A DNA stretch of 64,000 nt, taken from contig JAFFJZ010000004.1 in NCBI GenBank assembly GCA_018340375.1, positions 21,922,001-21,986,000 on the forward strand, read 5' to 3'. Within the stretch, counting starts at the first letter, position 1. Every line of letters starts with the position of its first letter. A program made the position numbers and the translations under genes. The stretch comes from Gonatopus flavifemur (Eukaryota > Arthropoda > Insecta > Hymenoptera > Dryinidae). This document shows, piece after piece, positions 33,431-45,432 of the stretch. The notes below the pieces were generated by a model. It saw nothing but the letters and a program-made list of their open reading frames with translations. It was not told where the DNA came from and did not search any database.

Positions 33431-36400
33431 GATTTATTATAAATATTAAGAGTATCAATTATAAACATTGCAGTTTTTATTTGGTGAAATAGAGTATTAT
33501 TAATAATTAAAACGCAGATTTCAATTGTCTATATCGAAAAGCCATCGCAGACTAACGTACTACACCGTTATGCTTTTTCCTGTCCCATTGTTCATCACAT
33601 CATCATGTTTTAAAATCTAATCGATAATTTGTACTACTTTCGAGAATCATCCGCTTTTCAAGATCAATTTTATTTAGAGAATCATTTTTCTCATCGTCAT
33701 CGTCGTTCGGTCTTATGGAAGGAAAAAACAAGAAGATACATTATTTTTCTTGTGTGTATGGAATAAAACAAATTTTATCAAGAAGAAGAAGAATAGGAAA
33801 AAGCACGTGGCACAAAGTTTCGCACAAAGTGTTTTTTTTTTCTTTTGAGCAAGATGAGACATCGTCATCCTCTCAATCGTATAAGGCTCCTATGATACAA
33901 ACGCTTTTTATTATTGGTTTCTTTGTTCTTTATTTCAACAGCTCATATGATGATCATGATGATGGTCGATGATATTATTTATACTTCGTAGTATTCAGCG
34001 TTAATCGAACGGTTTGTCTTTTCATCATATCGAAATTATTTTATCGTCCCGAGTGTCTTGCGAAGGGAAAAAAAAGAGAGAAAACAAAACCCCAAGATTT
34101 GTCTTTCAAGTATTCGCTAAACTGAATCATTCGCTATTAATCATTGAAGGTCCAAGTGCTGATATATAAGAGATAATCTTTTACATACGAGTTATTAGAG
34201 CGTAATCCTTTTCTACACAAATAATAAATGTTAATAAAGATTAGTAAACTTTTTACATTCATATCGTTCTCATACTTTTATGGGAAAGCGAAATCATTGT
34301 ACAGCGCTTATAATAGGAAATATAACATTTGTCTCAAAGTATAATATAGCATTTTGCATACAAGTATAAATCTCCTTAATGCAAAAGAAATATTCGATAT
34401 TTACGTAAGTATATATATGTACACAACGCTTAATAACTTAACCCCTCGTAGTCGCATTCTGATTATACTCAAAAGTTATTGTATTTGTTTCTATTTCCAC
34501 GAAGGATGATGATAATTCGTAATAATGATAATAATAATTACTGAATCGCAATAAGATCGTTGAACCGTCACTATATGCGAATTCATTTTGTATCTCAAAT
34601 AGACTTTTAAACGCTAGGAATTTCAAAAATTTCTATCCTCTCTTATAATTCGATAAATTTCTCAACTTCCACTTGTCGTCGGTGCATCAAAGGGTCGCGT
34701 TTAGGATCTCCTTATCCCCTGTAATTTTTCTTCTCTTTGTAATAATTTCCATCAATCGATAAAAACTAATGGAAGAATAATGAAAAAATAAAAGACTACT
34801 ACTCTATCGAGGAAAGCAATGTTTCTGAAACAGTAGTACTGTAGTTCGACAACTCTAGCAATCTAATAATCCCTTAGATATTCCGAGTTGAAGAACTCGT
34901 TCAAATTCGTGTATCGTTTTGGTCTTTCTCATCTTTTGTTCCTTGTTACATAAAATATGCGAGCTGAATTCTTTAGCACCTTCAAAATTGGAAAGAGATA
35001 TTACAACAATAAACAATAAATTGCATCGAAAAAAAAGAAACCGTAACATACTTTTTTTTTTAATTACATAATAAAAGAAAAAGAAAACAAAACAATATAT
35101 CTTTTCGATTTTTTTCTTTTTTTATACACATTTGTAAACTATAAAGGTTAGTGACTTCATTTTTTTCTCTTTCTCTCTGTGTGTATCTTTCTTTCTTTCT
35201 TTTTCTCTTTCTCTCTCTCACTCTCGCTCTTTCTCTCTCTCTCTCTCTCTCTCTCGCTCTCTTTCTCTCTCTCTCTCTCTCTCATTGTGGATCATACTAT
35301 TGAATGTCCGGTCTCTACATATATAAATTTTCGTTCGTGTATCGTCAATATCCTTTGTTTCATATTTCATAAGAATAAAGGAAAGTCTTTCTCACGATTA
35401 ATCGGTTACCTCGATATCTGGATGAAAATTTTTCGCAGTAAGATAACAAATGTTCAGGAATAAATTAGAGACCGGATGAAATGAGAGTTTATATTATATA
35501 TTTGAAAAAAAAAGAAAAGAAAAAAAGAATCCGTGCGGCCATTGTAAATGATTAATAGCAATATAATTTGAAACAGTATTTAATGAGTAATGATGCTGAT
35601 TATATTCACGTGAGATTGGACATAAACACACACTACTACTTTTATACTTCATTGCATTATTTTACGAATCAATGGGCTAATATACTTAATAATTATTTAG
35701 ACTAATCATTAACCTAAGATTGTGATCACCCATCAAAGTCAGCCATTATCTAAGCAACATTCCTTTTTTTCATCTTTTTTTTCCTTTTTTAGTTTAATCA
35801 TTTTTTATACAGAGAAAAACAAAACAGTAATTTTACGATAATAATAATATTAATAATTTCTCATTGAGCCGTTCTTTTTTCCTTTCATTTCAATTCTCAT
35901 AATCGTTTCTTTAGTTATTTCTTTTTTTTTTTTTTTATCTAAAAACACAACTGACTGCACCAAATTTTTCTCTTCGGACATAGACGATGTAAAGATCATA
36001 TAAATTTTCCTTGACAGAATTAATAATAATGATAAAAAAAAAAACACTTTCTTCGCAAATTTTTTTCCTTCTTTGTTTATCTTCTCGTGAAGAAGTAAAT
36101 CATTAACCATAATATAAAATAATAATAAACCATGATAAGATAATAATAATAATAGTAATAGTAGTAGTAGTAGTAAGCTGGCAGCAGTTAGTAACCAGAT
36201 ATATTCTCAAGATAAAATTCTAGATGACAATCTGACATGGCACCGACATTCAATATTTCGTTCGCTCCCTCTCTTTCTCTCTCCCTATCATTTTGACCAT
36301 TCACACGCGATCTCATACATTCAGATTTCATCCTTCCGTTCCATCGTCCTGCGCCATTTTCTACCTGTCTTCTTGTTACACATAAACGTATATTATATAC

Positions 36401-36753
36401 GTGCACAACAACACACCTTCGCACGAAAATCAAATTTTTCCATCTTTCCACATTCACTCTCGCTCTCTCTTTAAATTTGTCTCTCTTTCTCTCTCACTTA
36501 CAAGCTCGCGATGATCATTTTTTTGTTATTCGATTCCTTTTTTGTATTTTCCATGTACGCGTGTGTGTGTGTGTCTCTCTGTGTGTGGGGCTGTCATTTT
36601 TTTCTGTTTTGTTTTGTTTTTTTTAATAATAACTCTTCTCGATGTGCAATCAGCTGCCAGATAATTTATATCTCGTTTCTCCGTATTTTATATTTTGTTT
36701 GTTTGTTTATATAGTTATATAACCATTTTCCCAACGACTACACACTAAATAGT
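33430..36753 (-). other. probable long 3' UTR of the ZFAND gene
   Basis: This 3.3-kb stretch follows the ZFAND stop codon on the minus strand. It has no foldback elements, no coding signal and abundant T-rich and C/T-rich tracts. Minus-strand AATAAA signals occur at about 33,433, 33,477 and 33,905, which could serve as cleavage signals. The extent is inferred from sequence quietness, not from transcript data. Confidence 0.4.
35180..35283. repeat. C/T microsatellite
   Basis: Almost pure CT and TTTC repeats on the plus strand (GA and GAAA on the ZFAND transcript strand), with minor interruptions. Confidence 0.95.
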
Positions 36754-36902
36754 TCAAATTTTTTGCACTTTTTCACCAACAACAACTGGATTGTTACGCC
36801 GAATCTCTTGGGCGCCCATTTCTCTGTAATCGAACTTGCAGTCGTGTTTGTCACTGTATCGATGCACAGAGCAGAATAGTCCTCCACAACGGCACTCGAA
36901 AC
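36754..36902 (-). CDS. ZFAND coding exon 3 (AN1 finger and C terminus)
   Basis: After a TATTTCAG acceptor the frame reads (G)[19 protein letters not shown], then [19 protein letters not shown] and the [10 protein letters not shown] tail, with TGA at 36,756-36,754. The intron before it is 1,281 bp (38,183-36,903) and shows no other exon. Confidence 0.95.
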
Positions 36903-38728
36903 CTGAAATAAAAATACAGGAAGTTATTCAAAATGATTAAGAAATAAAAGATTGAAAGAAAGGGATCGTTTCGAACTCGAAAAGTTTATATCGACGACTT
37001 TCGCGTAACTGCGCCCAAACTTCGAGAAAGGAAGCTGAAGAATCGATAATGAAATTAAGAAATCATAGAGTTGCAGAAATAGATTCGGTACTACCTTGGA
37101 AGAGTTAATGAAATTAGGACGCAAAGTGTTGACTGGGGGGATCAGATTCACGAGCTTTTCATATCATTTATTATGTGAAACGCGTGTGGAAGTCGTTGAA
37201 TCGATATTGCGAGAATATACTCGTTATATTTAACGTGCATCGAACTTGACATGTTTGTGACATGCTTGTACGACAAGAATAAAAATGATCTTTCAATTTC
37301 CTGAACTCAACAGAACTATTTTCTCAAAAAAATCTTCTCAGTCGACAGAATAATTTTTTAAAAATATATCAATTCAAACAATCACATTCGAATTTAATTT
37401 ATTTCAGTTACAATTTTAATTAAAAATCGAAATTGTAGTATTCTTCGATTCTAGTCATGTACGAAATTCCGTGACATTGCATGACATAACGTAATTCTCA
37501 GATAGATCTCAAATCATTTCGTACAAAAGACTGCATCGACGTAAGCATCACGTTGCATCCGAATGGATGATACTATACAGGATTTTAATTACATCAAACA
37601 TTAGAACATGAATGAGACGAATTTGCCATACAAACATTTTGCCGAATTCACCCCCTACCAAATCAAACAATTATTCGTTTTATTCTACTACAGAACGATG
37701 AAAACGTCGGTTTCAATTGTTTTATTAATCAACATTCAGTTTTCAATGGATTCTTTCATATCATTGTTCTCTTAAAGAGATAAAAAGAGATAACTTTTTC
37801 TTGAAAATCTAAAAATTCACACAGTTTCATCATAATTTCTAATAACAACAACAACAACAACAGCGTACAACTATCATTATCAGTTCTTTTAAACAATTGG
37901 ATACCACGTTTCCACGTACGTAGAGTTCTTTTCAGCTCCCAGGGTTTGAGAATTTCTTATATACATTTACATCTTATTCACATTCATCCATTTGGAGTGA
38001 AAAATCTTACAAATAAAACGATGTTTTCAGTTTTCTTTTCATCGATCGAACGAGATATCGTGGAATTTAGTGAACTCATCTCGGCGAACCTGATGCAAAT
38101 AATTGGATAACGAGTGAAGGATGTTTGAAATTCTCAAAACACAGGACTTCCAACGTTCGCACAAATAATATTTTCAATCTTACCGGTTAAGCCAACTTTT
38201 TTACGACAAACGGCACAACGATTTTTCTTCTTTTTAGATTCTTTGTCAGTCTCTTTGCCATCAAAGCAGTCATCCGCGTCCCCGCTGCTCACTGATCCTT
38301 CGGCTGCCCCACTGCTTATACCTACTTCACCTTCTTGATCTTCTCTGCTGATCTATTTTGACGATGAAAGAAAAAGTCAATGAATATGATGATTGGTACT
38401 TGGAAAGGATATAATATGTTATATAAAAAATTGAAATTATCACCTCTTTGGGATTGGATAGATCCGTCGCTGGTTGAGGTATGGTAGGAATGGTAGGTTG
38501 AGCCGTTGTTCCCGTCGACGCTGGGTTTCCAAAACTGCTTTGCAACGGGCCAGCGTTACCGGGAGCAGTTTGTGATGTGGGTACTGGAGCGGATGATACA
38601 GGAGGTTGTTGTTTCTTTTTTAAATTCTCCTTGTAGCAAAGAGAGCAAAGGCCATCCGTAGCTGGCGAACCGTAAAATCCGCAGCCACTGCGGCACAGAG
38701 CTTGCATAGGATTTGACTCTCGTTCCAT
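36754..38728 (-). CDS. ZFAND5/6-like A20 and AN1 zinc-finger protein, three coding exons, 200 aa
   Basis: Coding exons on minus are 38,728-38,444, 38,352-38,184 and 36,902-36,754; introns start GT and end AG, and the phases join to 200 codons. Residues 1-33 ([20 protein letters not shown] onward) form an A20 finger with Cys12, 16, 28 and 31. Residues 34-95 are a Pro/Ser/Thr/Gln-rich linker and 96-138 are acidic and then lysine-rich. The AN1 finger uses Cys141, 144, 155, 157, 162, His165, His171 and Cys173, and the tail ends [12 protein letters not shown]. In this family A20 binds ubiquitin; vertebrate ZFAND5 stimulates the proteasome and ZFAND6 acts with TRAF2 and in peroxisomal import. Length and both fingers match the family; nothing looks broken. 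Whether it is closer to ZFAND5 or ZFAND6 cannot be said. Confidence 0.96.
38184..38352 (-). CDS. ZFAND coding exon 2 (acidic linker and start of AN1)
   Basis: Begins ATC AGC AGA ([11 protein letters not shown]), continues through [18 protein letters not shown] and the basic KKKKNR stretch to [11 protein letters not shown], and ends in phase 1 before GTAAGATT. It carries the first two AN1 cysteines. Confidence 0.95.
38444..38728 (-). CDS. ZFAND coding exon 1 (A20 finger)
   Basis: The start ATG at 38,728 is chosen because family members begin MERESNPMQ. The exon ends CCC AAA GAG before GTGATA, phase 0. The 91-bp intron that follows has a T/C-rich end and AAAATAG acceptor. Confidence 0.95.
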
Positions 38729-38957
38729 CACTTTTGGATTACAAGAACCTTGTCGGTTAAATTAATTTATATATATATATATGTGTATATATATATGTAT
38801 TTGTGTATAAGTATATATATTTTAAAAACTAATCACTGTATCGGGAAACAGTGAGAAGTTGCAGTCAGCTTGGTGCAGGATAATTAGGTGCCTCTTGCCA
38901 CAGCCCTCTTGTTACGTCCGATAGCTTCTCCACGACTGCGTGTCACCACGTATACAC
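38729..38957 (-). other. probable 5' UTR exon of ZFAND
   Basis: A plausible acceptor TTTTGAATAG lies just before 38,957. The region from there to the start codon has no better donor, so it may be one continuous leader containing the (TA)n tract at 38,766-38,806. The exact exon limits cannot be fixed without transcripts. Confidence 0.45.
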
Positions 38958-39958
38958 CTATTCAAAATAAACAACAAAAATTAATGAATTTGAAATTATA
39001 AATATACACGATATTCTTTTTTTTTTTTTACTATCTTCACCCAGTACATCCAAGAAGAAAGAACAGGGACTTTTGTTTAGAGTATGGTATGCCGATAACT
39101 ACCAGTTTATCTTTTTCCAGATAAAAGTTATCTCCTAGAAATATAACTTATCTAATAGAATGAATTACGATGATTCATTGGAAGAGATGGGGAAAAAACT
39201 TGCCATCATAATTCAACATCTCCATTCGTTCGGAATAATACTTTTGAAATTTTCGCATTTTTGGGTAACGTATCGTTATAACCTATAAAGATATATCGCA
39301 TTGGTCAATCAACTTTATTTGTAACCTCAATTATTTCAATTTGATGTTACATAAGAACATCGAATCGTCATCTTTTCATTCATTCAGAAATGATTTGCAG
39401 TCGTTCAAGTGGATGGCTCTTGGAATTTGAGTTTCTCGGTCTGAGATCTAGAGAAGTAGTTCATAACCTACTTCCTTTTTTGTTTGGTATAAACCAAGTT
39501 TATGTATGAAAAATATATTTTTGGCAGTCCTAAGATCTATTAGATACATCGATACAATCTTTACTGGACGAAGAGCAAAGAATTCTCTTAGATAATTCAG
39601 AGATTGATTTTGTCGGTACAAAGGTAGGAGTAATAATCATTGTCGTGGGGACGGTGGTATATGGAATGGAACTAACCAAATACGAGATCATTGAAATCCA
39701 GCAACTGTCATCGCTTGGTACACAATGACACACGCAATTTAGCTGAAAAGAAAACGAAAAATGAAATTGCAGATCTGACGTGTGGGAATGAATGATAATT
39801 GTTATTATCATTGCTGTGGGGGAAGAAAAAGAGAGAGATGGAGAAATAAATAAATGATATCTCGTCGATATGCATCGATACGACAATATGCGTCGAAGAG
39901 TAAAGGGCTTTCATAATAAAAGGCGTACGTGATTATGAGAATTGGAAATATTACTCAC

Positions 39959-40560
39959 TTTCCAACACGCAGTCGTGTTCCAAATAATGCACAACATGGA
40001 GTAAGTATTTGTTTCCGACATTTAAGAAGGTAACAGTATATCCGTGATACGCACAGAGACCACAGAATGTACAAGAGAATGATATTGAGAATACTGAGAG
40101 AGAGAGAGAGAGGGCTCCTTAGGTAGAAAATATTTTTTTTTCCTCTTGTCGTTCTGTAAAATCTCTCTCTCTCTCTCCCTCTCTTTCTCTCGGACAACTA
40201 GTCGCGCACCTTACAAAAAACACACGCACAAAACCACTCTCGCACTAAAAGAAAAGCTGTACAATTTGATACGACGCACTCGAGTTAATCGTATTGTTCA
40301 TTAATTCTATTGAAATTGTCGCATTGAAAGTGTTTTGATGGTGTTACACTGTGCAATCTCTGAAGGAACTTGGCAAGGACGGAGAAGAGGAGGAGCGATA
40401 ACGACGACGAAGACGACGACGACGACGACAACAAGCGAATATTTTCATGACTGCTGCGGTCGAAAGTAAAGCTCTCATGGGCGAGTCCTCAACGGCGCGA
40501 TAACAGAGGCGTGTGTGTTCGAAAAACTGAGTTACGCGCAAAGCGGGAAAACGACAGGCT
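39959..40560 (-). promoter_or_regulatory. probable proximal promoter and first exon of ZFAND
   Basis: This is CpG-richer than its surroundings, with a GAC trinucleotide tract (about 40,398-40,432), C/T and GA tracts (40,098-40,192) and no transposon. Strong minus-strand donors are GTGAGT at 39,958 and GTAAGG at 40,214, either of which could splice to the acceptor at 38,957. The transcription start is not resolved. Confidence 0.4.
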
Positions 40561-41930
40561 CGGAGAGAGGCTGATTAATTCAACACTCAGAGAATAATAA
40601 TTTGAAATATCAATTCATAATCTGTCAAGAAGTTTTTCAAAACATGTTTTTTTGTCATCAATATCGAGTGATAATCCTCAGAAGGAATGATATCGTGCTG
40701 AATGTACAGGATGTTTGAAAAATATCTAACATCGATGAGGAGAAATGTACACATCGAATGAAAAGGTAATAAATCAGATGCAAAATTACACTTATTGTTT
40801 ATTGTTATGCCATACTGTTACAGATAGATCTTCTCTGAGAAATAGAAGTCGACTAAAGATTGGTGAATTTCAATATTTTCAAAAGAATGCAATTGGGGTT
40901 TTTGAGTTCTGTGATTATCTTTACGAATTGGACAAAAACAAAGAAGATTATGCGACATCGGAACACTGGATACAGCACAGTGACTGTTTATGGATAACAC
41001 TGTTATCACATTATTCGATAGGACAGTTCTAGAAGATATTTGTAAAAGGTTGCTGTAACGTTATCATGATTTCAATTATGTGCTTCGGAGCAAAGAAATT
41101 CTTTGTTCGATAAGTATTGATAATGAGATCAAAAGCAAAATTATTATTTCAATCTGGAGTTCCAATAAGAAGTATCTAATTTTCAATTCGAATCTGATGC
41201 GGTTGCAACTGTCAACCATCCATTCAATTTAGATTTGCATGAACTGGAAAACATTGGAGTTTTTCACAAAACATTTCATAATCTTCAAACATCCTAGATC
41301 TTTGATAAGACAGAAAGAATAAATAATTATTAATTGGATGAAAAGTAACCGTTATTGATCAAAAAGTGCAGAACGTGTTGGATCGGGACATCAGAAAATG
41401 TCAGATGTCTCTCCAGATTTATTTCAATATTTTTCTTTGGAAGAGAAAACGTTTGAGTGAAAACTAAAAAGAATTCTTAATAATTAGTGATTATGGAAAA
41501 ATAATTTGAATTTCTTTATCAAGGTTCACAGTTTGATGAACAATTGATAAAAGTCATCGATCTGACATCTATTCCTGGAAACATGCTCAACTATTAATTA
41601 TAGAAAATTTGGAATTCTCTCATTTCTACGCATTTATTCTTGAATGAACAGTTGGTGCAAATCGCGATCTTTCATAGATTCGATCCTGAACTCCTGTAAA
41701 AGTTTGTAATTTCCCAGAAATATTCGTTTTGAACGATTGAAAGTATTCTTAAAATTCTTTGATAATTTGTAACGAACTGGAAATTTTTTTTTTTCCAGGT
41801 ACTTCAGAAGGAAGAAGGTGAAATTTCCAGAATTCATTTCGAAATGGATTTCACAAGAAAGTATACAAGAGATAATGATTTTCTGATATTGTGACAGTTC
41901 GAAATTCACCAACACTATGAAAAATAACAG
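40560..41930. other. stretch without a supported gene
   Basis: AT-rich, no clear repeat element and only short frames without family signatures. It marks the right edge of the quiet island around the ZFAND gene. Confidence 0.5.
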
Positions 41931-41934
41931 TGAA

Positions 41935-42125
41935 ATTTGCGTTTGCAAAATGCTGGTAGAAAAAATCCTCCAGTTTTTCCCTCACTTTCTGGAAGATTCA
42001 ATCCCGTCAAAGTGGAACATTTGCCAAAACGGAGGGAAAATCCCCTATTTTTTTCATGAAAACAAGCAATTCCCTGACAATAGAATTCACCTGTGAAGAA
42101 AAACTTGCCATAGTTTTTACAGCAA
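41935..42125. mobile_element. degraded relative of the 5337-5549 MITE
   Basis: It shares TTTCTGGA(A/G)GATTCAAT, the AAAGTGG(A/T) word, GGGAAAATCCCC(T/C)ATTTTT and AAGAAAAACTTGCC with that element. The ends are decayed (AACAGTGAAATT at the left; TTTTTACAG at the right). Confidence 0.7.
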
Positions 42126-42199
42126 AGCCACCGAGTCTCCACCTAAATTCTACGCAGAGGCGACGTACCACATCGATAGCGATGCATGTTTTTTAACGC

Positions 42200-43450
42200 A
42201 ATAGAAGCGTTAAAGAAGCAAAAAATCAGTGCAAACTTTTCAAGATATATATCATCTATACGAGAGTTGGAGAAAACCATGAATCTACTAGGAATTGAAA
42301 GTTTGGAAAGCATTCAATGCATTTTTAACGTATCAGATATCGATATGCATGCATATTTCATGTGAAATGATTAATATTTGATTATCCACCACCAAATTAT
42401 TTCGAACCGAAACTCGGTTTTGTTGTTTTTATTTATGAATAAGATGAATCGATGTTTAAACTATTGCAACCCCAGTGCAATTGTTTTCAAGACACAATGT
42501 TATTTAGAATTCAGGTGGTGGACAAAAAAATGATGTGGTTAAAAATTAGCCATGGTAGCTATTTTTTTAGACTGTGGCAATCAAAGTAATTGCTACACAG
42601 TAGCTAAAATTTCACTGTTGCAAGAATATTTTCTGCTATCCAAATATTAAATACACGAGGTATCTCCCAAAGCAAGTTTCAAGCTATGTACTATAGCGAA
42701 TTATTTTTTCTCTGTGAAACGATAAGTTGAAACTAGCGGCACTTTTGAATCAACGTGGCTGAAGCCTTGTTTACACTAGAAATCGATTAAGCATTCTCTC
42801 AAACGTTTCAGATGCTTAAATCCACGATAGAAGGTTTCTGTAAAAGGTTATGACAATCGGATCCTAGTTTCAAGACCTAGATTACGTCTCCGGTATCGAA
42901 TCAATTTCAAATAAAATTTGTAACAATCGGCTGCTAGATTTTGCCCGCTAGTTTCAGCTTCATGTCATTTTTTCCACATGGATCGTGTTATCACACTGAG
43001 GAAAAGGTACCTTAGCTGCGGTAATTAAACTCTGGATAAATTCCCAGTCATCCCAGATAAATTTTAGTTGACATAAACAAAAGTCTAGTTGTTTGAAATA
43101 TGAATAAAACAATTTATACAACATGAATAAAAAATTTAGCTGTGATAATCAAAATTTACAGGGTTGGAAGAAAAGCATGTTTGTTTTTGTTTAAACCAAG
43201 GTGTTCCACTGAAAATTTATTTGGTTCAACTGAAGTTTTGCTTAGAGTGACTGAATTTCCTAGCTTTCTGATATTCAACAACAAAACTCTTCTTTTCGAC
43301 GCAAAGCAGATGCCAACCGAAAAACATTTTCAAGCGTACTTGCATTTCAAAGTCTTGAACCACAGAATAAAGCTGAAACTAGCAGCCAGTTTTTGTAACT
43401 TTTAATTAAACGTTATTTAAGCTTTGTTCATGCCAGAAATCGATCAAATA
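42200..43450. repeat. decayed CAC-class ends and dispersed repeats
   Basis: Single ends of the class are visible: TTTTTTCTCTGTG at about 42,717 with TAGC-type words before it, and CACTGAGGAAAAGGTACC at about 42,996. The phrase TGACAATCGG(C/A)TGCTAG recurs with related text at 42,850, 42,925 and 43,780, which indicates an older dispersed repeat. No gene is supported. Confidence 0.5.
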
Positions 43451-43713
43451 CATTGAGAAAAATTTTCTTGTACAATTTCCCATAATTGCTGGTAAATTGA
43501 GGATATAACCTGAAAACTACAAAATGTACTGTCAAACACGGTAAAGTGAACTGTTATTCTATCAACATCTACAACCAAAGCGAGTGAAGATAGCTAGAAT
43601 GATTGAAAAGTTCACACATAATCGACAGCGTGTTTCGTGTTTCGTCATTTTCAGAGTGTATCCCAAATATACCAGCAATGATGGGTAGTTGTACAAGGAA
43701 ATTTTTCTCAGTG
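43451..43713. mobile_element. CAC-class MITE, TA target duplication
   Basis: Starts CATTGAGAAAAATTTTCTTG and ends AAGGAAATTTTTCTCAGTG, TA on both sides (43,449-43,450, 43,714-43,715). The arms share GTACAA, CCCAT and AATTGCTGGTA with their complements. Confidence 0.85.
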
Positions 43714-44036
43714 TAGCATCCCATTGAACGTTTCTGACCCTTGAATCTTCAATAAACATTTAATATAAAAAATTATGACAATCGGCTGCTAGCTTTACGG
43801 CTGCCAGTTTCAGCTTCACAACCACAGATTCCACCAGTTTGAGGATTTTTCAACTCCTTTTCTTGGTCATTCTCATCAAATGATGGATGGTGATGCGATC
43901 GGTAGAACCATGAGAAGAAAAATTCTCAACTTTGCAACCGTGGATCGGACCGTTGGGCAAAGCAAAACACTTAGGAACGAGGTTAGTAACTCACGTGTCG
44001 CCAAAGGTTTTACCCAGTAAATCACAATGTGATATA

Positions 44037-44215
44037 CACTGAGAAAGAAATTTGGTTTCCATAACCATGTTTTTGGCTTCACCCTTGTCTTTTGTCACAT
44101 AGTTATCCCAGTCAGATTTATATGATTGTGTTTTGTTTTCTTGGTTATCGTAACCAAATTTCAAGTCACTGTAACCATAAATCCTTTATGCGACCGTGCC
44201 GCTTTTTTCTCAATA
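44037..44215. mobile_element. CAC-class MITE with TGGTTAC words, copy 1
   Basis: Starts CACTGAGAAAGAAATTTGGT; ends CGCTTTTTTCTCAATA; TA on both sides (44,035-44,036, 44,216-44,217). It is homologous to the complement of 52,433-52,612 through TTCCATAACCATGTTTTTGG and CACTGTAACCATAAATCCTT. Confidence 0.87.
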
Positions 44216-44867
44216 TACACACGTAAAATACGTAGATTACAGTAAATTAAAATGATTTTCAAGGTAAATTACAGTATTTAATCTGTATTTTACATGCACG
44301 GAGAAGATCTGCTGACGCAAGATTACTCAAAGTTGAGTAAAACGGAGACAGTTGCATTTCGACTTTGTTTTACTCGACTACAGATGAAAATTCATTCAAA
44401 CGTTCTTATTATCTTCATAAGTTCAGTATTGTGAAGGAACATTGGAATTAATCTTCATCTTTGGTTGAGTAAAACCTTGGTTGATCTTTCGTGCCCATCC
44501 ACTTGCCCATCTACTTGCCCATCCTTGGTGATGAGGCGAAGCTCTCTAGTTTTCTATAACTTAGGGCTGTCAACTGAGCAGCCCTCGAATTCCGAGTGCA
44601 CCATAGAACTAGAATTTCCAATTCAGAATGTACAAATTCCAATAATGAAGATGATTCTACAATATGTCCAGATTTCAAGCCAAAAATTCCGAGGTTTTTA
44701 AGATTCCGATTTTAAAGGATAAATAAAGTATGAAAATAAACAATTGTTTACTAACGAAAATTTCTAATGAAGCTGAAACTGGCAGTCATGAAGTTAACAG
44801 CAGATTGTTCTAACTTTTTACATAAGATTTTTATTAGGGATTTAAGGGAAGGTTCTCATCTAGAAAG
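44216..44867. repeat. short GTAAAATAC hairpin and a lone CACGGAGAAGATC end
   Basis: At 44,218-44,297 ACGTAAAATACGTAGATTAC mirrors TTAATCTGTATTTTACATGC. A CACGGAGAAGATCTGCTGAC end lies at 44,296, with GAGTAAAAC words following at 44,335 and 44,465. No gene is supported; a short frame at 44,465-44,701 is repeat-linked. Confidence 0.45.
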
Positions 44868-45432
44868 CCCAAAATAAGGTGATTTTCTCGAATTTTTTTT
44901 CCATGGAAGGAAGTAAATAAAGAATTCGGGGTTTTTCACACTTGTTAATTGAGTCTCTAAGTACGCAAACAAATTTTTCTCAATGAATTATAGCACTATA
45001 GCACTTACAAAAATTATCAGAAATCAAAAATCCAAAAATTTCTTATGAAATATATTGTATTTGTTGGAGGTTGTACCAATAAAACCAATGAAAAGTGCAG
45101 AAATTAAAAAAATGACAGACATGCAAACTTTTGGTAGCGTTTTGTTCACCTTTTTTTCGCTCTTTGAAGTTCTATAAAAAGAAAAAAAAAGGCAAATGTC
45201 ATCTCCATTCAGGTTGATCCTTCAATAAATCCAATCAGCTTCAAAATAAAAGCATGGTTTCGAGGAAACGCCTTGAAAAGGTTTCGGGATACGAATCCTT
45301 CAACTTGAGAATATTTTTTTCGTGTACTTTAAGACCCAATTAATGAGTCTCAAATAACTCGAGTTCTCAATTTACTTCTTTCTTAAGAACAAAAATTCGA
45401 GAAAATCACCTTATTTCGGAATTTGCTTGATA
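44868..45432. repeat. inverted-repeat element of about 565 bp
   Basis: The left arm (AAATAAGGTGATTTTCTCGA, GAAGTAAAT, TTAATTGAGTCT, AAGTACGC) is mirrored at 45,320-45,432 (GTGTACTTTAAGACCCAATT, ATTTACTTCTTTC, TCGAGAAAATCACCTTATTT). It abuts the LINE 3' end. Confidence 0.75.

Noticed and set aside
40745..41032. 95-codon plus frame upstream of ZFAND
   Set aside because: No homology that I recognise; overlaps a minus frame and has no gene structure.
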